Under the pieces are notes generated by a model, which was not told the DNA's origin, made no database searches, and was given only the letters and a program-made list of their open reading frames with translations. This document shows positions 4,476-6,796 of a stretch of DNA of 6,796 nucleotides, piece after piece. The DNA is from Bacteroidota bacterium. Lineage in GTDB: Bacteria > Bacteroidota > Bacteroidia > Chitinophagales > UBA2359. Location: assembly GCA_020629895.1 (NCBI GenBank), contig JAHDCM010000210.1, positions 1-6,796 of the forward strand, in the 5' to 3' direction. Within the stretch, counting starts at the first letter, position 1. Each line of letters begins with the position of its first letter. The translations under genes and the position numbers were made by a program.

Positions 4476-6606
4476 ATTTATCCTCTTTCTTTTTGTAGAG
4501 GTCATCTTTATCCACCACCTCTACTTTCATTTCATCCTCTAATTTTTTAGAAATAGCTCGATAAGGTGCTGTCACAATCGCCTCTCCTTTTTTCAAGCCA
4601 TCTACAATTTGAATATGTGATTCATCTTGAATACCGACTTTAATATTTCGTTTATAGACCTGTTCTCCATCGTGAACAAATACCACTTCCTCAATTTCTT
4701 CTGCTACTCCTTTGGCATTTTCTTTTCGCAATGAATCAGGAATTTCGCGTGTCGTCACTGCCTGAATAGGCACGGTCAAGATATTGGATTTTTTAACTGT
4801 TTGGATATCCACAGAAGCCGACATTCCAGGTCGGAAAGCGTAAGGATTTTCAGCTAATAAGGCGGCATAACTTTCTCGCAAGATGCGTATGGTTACTTTG
4901 AAATTGGTAATTTGATCCGTAGAGGCTTGCAAACCCGAATTAGCCGAATTAGCAATACGTGTAACTACGCCTTTAAATTTACGATCCAAATAAGCATCCA
5001 CTTCAATAATAGCTGTATCACCTAAGCTCACTCGTAAAATATCATTTTCACTCACATCTACTTGTGCCTCCATTTCCGAAAAATCAGCAATACGCATCAT
5101 ATCTGTTCCTGCCATTTGAGTTGTTCCTACCACCCGTTCTCCCTTTTCGACAGAAAGACTAGAAATAACCCCATCAATAGGCGCATAAATAGTGGTTCGT
5201 TTCAGGTTATCTTTCGCCTCTTTGAGTGATGCTTGAGAAGATTTCACATTATAAGCTGCTCCTTCAGCCGTTTTACGAGCTGCTTCAACATCCGCCTCTA
5301 AACCTAATTTATCCATATCTAAAGCAGAACGATCTGCCTTTACGCTTTCCAAATCAGCCCTCAAACCTTGTTTTTCAACCTCGATACCTTCTTGCTCCAC
5401 CCCGACTCCCGTTTTTTCAGCCTCAATACCACGAATTTCATTATTCATTCCCTCTTTCTCAATCAATAAACCCCGTTTTTCCGATTGAATACCTGCCAAT
5501 TCTGAATCCATTCCCTCTTTTTCGATCAAGATACCTGCTTTTTCAGCCTCCAAACCCTTCAATTCAGACGCCATACCTGCTCTCTCCTCCAATAAATTAT
5601 CCTTATCTCCTTTCAACACTTCACGTTCTACTTCTAAACTATTAAAGTCAATTTCTAAGGACTCTAATTCCGATGTTTGTGACTTTTTATCTGCCTCCAA
5701 GCCTTGCAAGGCTAATAAAGAATTATCCAGTTCTACCTCTGCAATAACGCCATCCTTAAACAACTGCTCATTTCGTTCATGCGTTTTCTTTGCATTTTCC
5801 AATTGCATATCCAACTGCTTCGAGCGCGCTTTAAATTGGTCAATCCGTGCCTGTGCTTGTTGTTCTCGCGAATCCAATTGTTTAATACGCGCTTCTGCTT
5901 GTCCAATACGCGTATCCAATTGTTTTTTACGACTATTAAACTGCTCGATTCGGGTATCCACCTGCGCAATACGCGTATCCATTTGCTTTTTGCGGGTATT
6001 AAACTGATCAATTCGCGTATCTACTTGTGTAATCCGCGTATCCATTTGCTTCATACGGGTTTTTACTTGATCAATCCGCGTATCCACCTGTGTACCTCTC
6101 GTACCCGTTTGTTTTTTACGGGTATCTGCCTGTCCGATACGCGTCTCTGCCTGTTTGACCCGTGCATCTGCTTGTATCTCTCTAGATCCAAATTTAGCCA
6201 CCTGCGCTTCTGCCTGCTTAATACGTGCCTCTGCATTCGCCTGCTGCGCTCTAGCCGAATTTACAGCCGCTTCTGCACGATCCACTACCGATGCATAAAT
6301 ATCTGGATTAATACGCGCCAATAGTTGTCCCGCCTCTACCGAGTCGCCTTCCTCTACCAACAAGGCTGTAATCTCTCCCGAAACATCTGGCGAAATACTC
6401 ACTTCAATTTCGGGGTAAATCTTTCCGCTTGCCGATACCGTTTCAATAATGGTTCGCAAACTAGCATCTTCTACTGCAATCTTGGTCAAAGGTTCTTTTC
6501 CTACCCACCCCATGCGTTTGGCAAAAGCAGCTCCTGCCATCAATAGCACTAAAAATCCTAATAACCACAAGGGCCACCTTCTTTTTTTGCGCTTCTTGTT
6601 TGCCAT
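4474..6606 (-). CDS. HlyD/MacA-type periplasmic adaptor with giant coiled-coil hairpin
   Basis: A 710-residue membrane fusion protein that would link an inner-membrane transporter to an outer-membrane channel. A basic N-terminus (KKRKKRR) precedes one membrane anchor (11-29), with the rest periplasmic. The lipoyl-like domain is split: first half about 60-100, second half about 472-508 (TIYAPIDGVIS). Between them is an alpha-helical hairpin of about 105-468. A beta-barrel (about 510-600) and membrane-proximal domain follow. The tip has R278 and L282 of the TolC-contacting RLS motif (Rx3Lx6S), with Ala289 at the Ser position. Usual family members have about 350-480 residues; the excess is all in the hairpin. 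The arms are heptad arrays: TRIxQxD-like (127-266) and G[ILMV]xxE[KL]x-like (344-450). No transporter or TolC gene adjoins it downstream; upstream is beyond the window. No Shine-Dalgarno is seen before the ATG. Confidence 0.92.
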   Translation of the reverse strand: MANKKRKKRRWPLWLLGFLVLLMAGAAFAKRMGWVGKEPLTKIAVEDASLRTIIETVSASGKIYPEIEVSISPDVSGEITALLVEEGDSVEAGQLLARINPDIYASVVDRAEAAVNSARAQQANAEARIKQAEAQVAKFGSREIQADARVKQAETRIGQADTRKKQTGTRGTQVDTRIDQVKTRMKQMDTRITQVDTRIDQFNTRKKQMDTRIAQVDTRIEQFNSRKKQLDTRIGQAEARIKQLDSREQQAQARIDQFKARSKQLDMQLENAKKTHERNEQLFKDGVIAEVELDNSLLALQGLEADKKSQTSELESLEIDFNSLEVEREVLKGDKDNLLEERAGMASELKGLEAEKAGILIEKEGMDSELAGIQSEKRGLLIEKEGMNNEIRGIEAEKTGVGVEQEGIEVEKQGLRADLESVKADRSALDMDKLGLEADVEAARKTAEGAAYNVKSSQASLKEAKDNLKRTTIYAPIDGVISSLSVEKGERVVGTTQMAGTDMMRIADFSEMEAQVDVSENDILRVSLGDTAIIEVDAYLDRKFKGVVTRIANSANSGLQASTDQITNFKVTIRILRESYAALLAENPYAFRPGMSASVDIQTVKKSNILTVPIQAVTTREIPDSLRKENAKGVAEEIEEVVFVHDGEQVYKRNIKVGIQDESHIQIVDGLKKGEAIVTAPYRAISKKLEDEMKVEVVDKDDLYKKKEDK
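5389..5577 (-). repeat. Three 63-bp coding repeats, descending helix arm
   Basis: These bases encode residues 344-406 of the adaptor, three copies of a 21-residue unit, each of three heptads of the form G[ILMV]xxE[KLIQ]x. The copies begin with GMASELK, GMDSELA and GMNNEIR; the first two end in IEKE and the third in VEQE. The less regular heptad pattern continues to about residue 450 (down to about 5257). It probably arose by in-frame duplication. Confidence 0.8.
5914..6102 (-). repeat. Three 63-bp coding repeats, ascending helix arm
   Basis: These bases encode residues 169-231 of the adaptor, three copies of a 21-residue unit made of three heptads. The pattern is TRxxQVD, TRI[DE]Q[VF][KN], [TS]R[MK]KQ[ML]D, for example TRITQVD, TRIDQFN, TRKKQMD. 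They lie inside a longer run of 20 heptads in constant register (residues 127-266, bases 5809-6228). The DNA itself shows a 21-base period with recurring CGCGTATCCA on the plus strand. Confidence 0.85.
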
Positions 6607-6678
6607 AGTTATAATTATTTTATGGTTTTATTTTTTTATACAGGTAGCAGATTATCAAAAAAGTGTTCCACCATGTAT
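6607..6678 (-). promoter_or_regulatory. AT-rich leader upstream of the adaptor gene
   Basis: This stretch between the adaptor ATG and the minisatellite is very AT-rich. On the minus strand it contains TTTTTTGATA (about 6651-6660) and TATAAAAAAA (about 6632-6640). The spacing between TTTG and TATAAA is about 15 bases, which does not match the Bacteroidota TTTG-N19-TAnnTTTG pattern well. Since it is the only unique sequence before the repeat, it probably holds the adaptor promoter, unless transcription enters from beyond the window. Confidence 0.3.
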
Positions 6679-6764
6679 CCATCCAATCACCCCATCATCC
6701 AATCACCCTATCATCCCATCACCCCATCATCCAATCACCCTATCATCCAATCACCCTATCATCA
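6679..6764 (+). repeat. 16-bp minisatellite, five copies
   Basis: Units at 6679-6694, 6695-6710, 6711-6726, 6727-6742 and 6743-6758 follow the consensus TCATCCAATCACCCTA, with a partial sixth unit (TCATCA) to 6764. Units 2, 4 and 5 are identical; units 1 and 3 end in CCCCA and carry one or two other changes. The array directly abuts the right dispersed repeat and lies 72 bases upstream of the adaptor start. Confidence 0.95.
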
Positions 6765-6768
6765 TTAA

Positions 6769-6796
6769 TTGGGCGTGTCCTTTTTTCGCCTCGCCC
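6769..6796 (+). repeat. Dispersed palindromic repeat, right copy (cut by window edge)
   Basis: TTGGGCGTGTCC, a run of six T and CGCCTCGCC match the head of the left copy (minus strand of 138-161), with one extra T. The match ends at 6795: the last base is C where the left copy has T, consistent with a hairpin whose inner part varies between copies. The rest of the element lies beyond the window. Confidence 0.85.

Noticed and set aside
5226..5645. Plus-strand open frame of about 139 codons antisense to the descending helix arm
   Set aside because: Same explanation: the periodic DNA keeps the antisense frame open. No recognisable domain is present.
5779..6324. Long plus-strand open frame of about 181 codons antisense to the adaptor
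   Set aside because: It lies wholly opposite the heptad-repeat coding region. Its repetitive Leu/Ile/Arg composition is explained by the complement of the 21-base repeats, and the adaptor frame has clear domain homology.
6679..6764. CRISPR array
   Set aside because: The units are 16 bases long, directly adjacent and without unique spacers, so this is a simple tandem repeat.

Overview
The window looks like chromosomal DNA of a Bacteroidota bacterium, possibly a Saprospirales-type marine lineage (inference). It is AT-rich, none of the three genes has a Shine-Dalgarno sequence before its start, the leucine-rich repeats are of the bacterial 23-residue kind, and the edges carry a dispersed repeat with a GGGCGTGTCC head and a CGGGCTATCCGCT segment. 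I remember similar repeats from Bacteroidota intergenic DNA but could not check this.

All three supported genes are on the minus strand, so transcription runs from high to low coordinates. At the right, 4474-6606 encodes a membrane-anchored periplasmic adaptor (HlyD/MacA type) of 710 residues. Its alpha-helical hairpin is greatly lengthened by heptad repeats in both arms. No ABC or RND pump and no TolC-like channel is visible beside it. A 788-base gene-free stretch follows (3686-4473). It holds a strong plus-oriented terminator touching the adaptor stop codon, a nested set of complementary segments that could fold as RNA, a bidirectional terminator, and about 500 bases of AT-rich DNA. Then come a D-2-hydroxyacid dehydrogenase-family protein (2672-3685) and, after an 18-base gap, an 821-residue protein arranged LRR - BRCT-like - helical - LRR (188-2653). 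The last two probably form one transcript; why they are paired is unknown.

The three-gene block is bounded by two copies of the same dispersed repeat in inverted orientation. The left copy (1-161) is read on the minus strand. The right copy starts at about 6769 on the plus strand and runs off the window. Both have their GGGCGTGTCC head pointing inward, and both are preceded by CATCCAATCA-type sequence: one unit on the left, a five-copy 16-bp minisatellite on the right.

The most noteworthy observation is the adaptor. Its two helical arms are nearly equal in length (about 178 residues each). Each arm carries three copies of a 21-residue (63-bp) higher-order repeat, and the two blocks lie at almost the same distance from the predicted hairpin tip. 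This suggests that both arms grew together. No complete new defence or mobile system is recognisable in the window.
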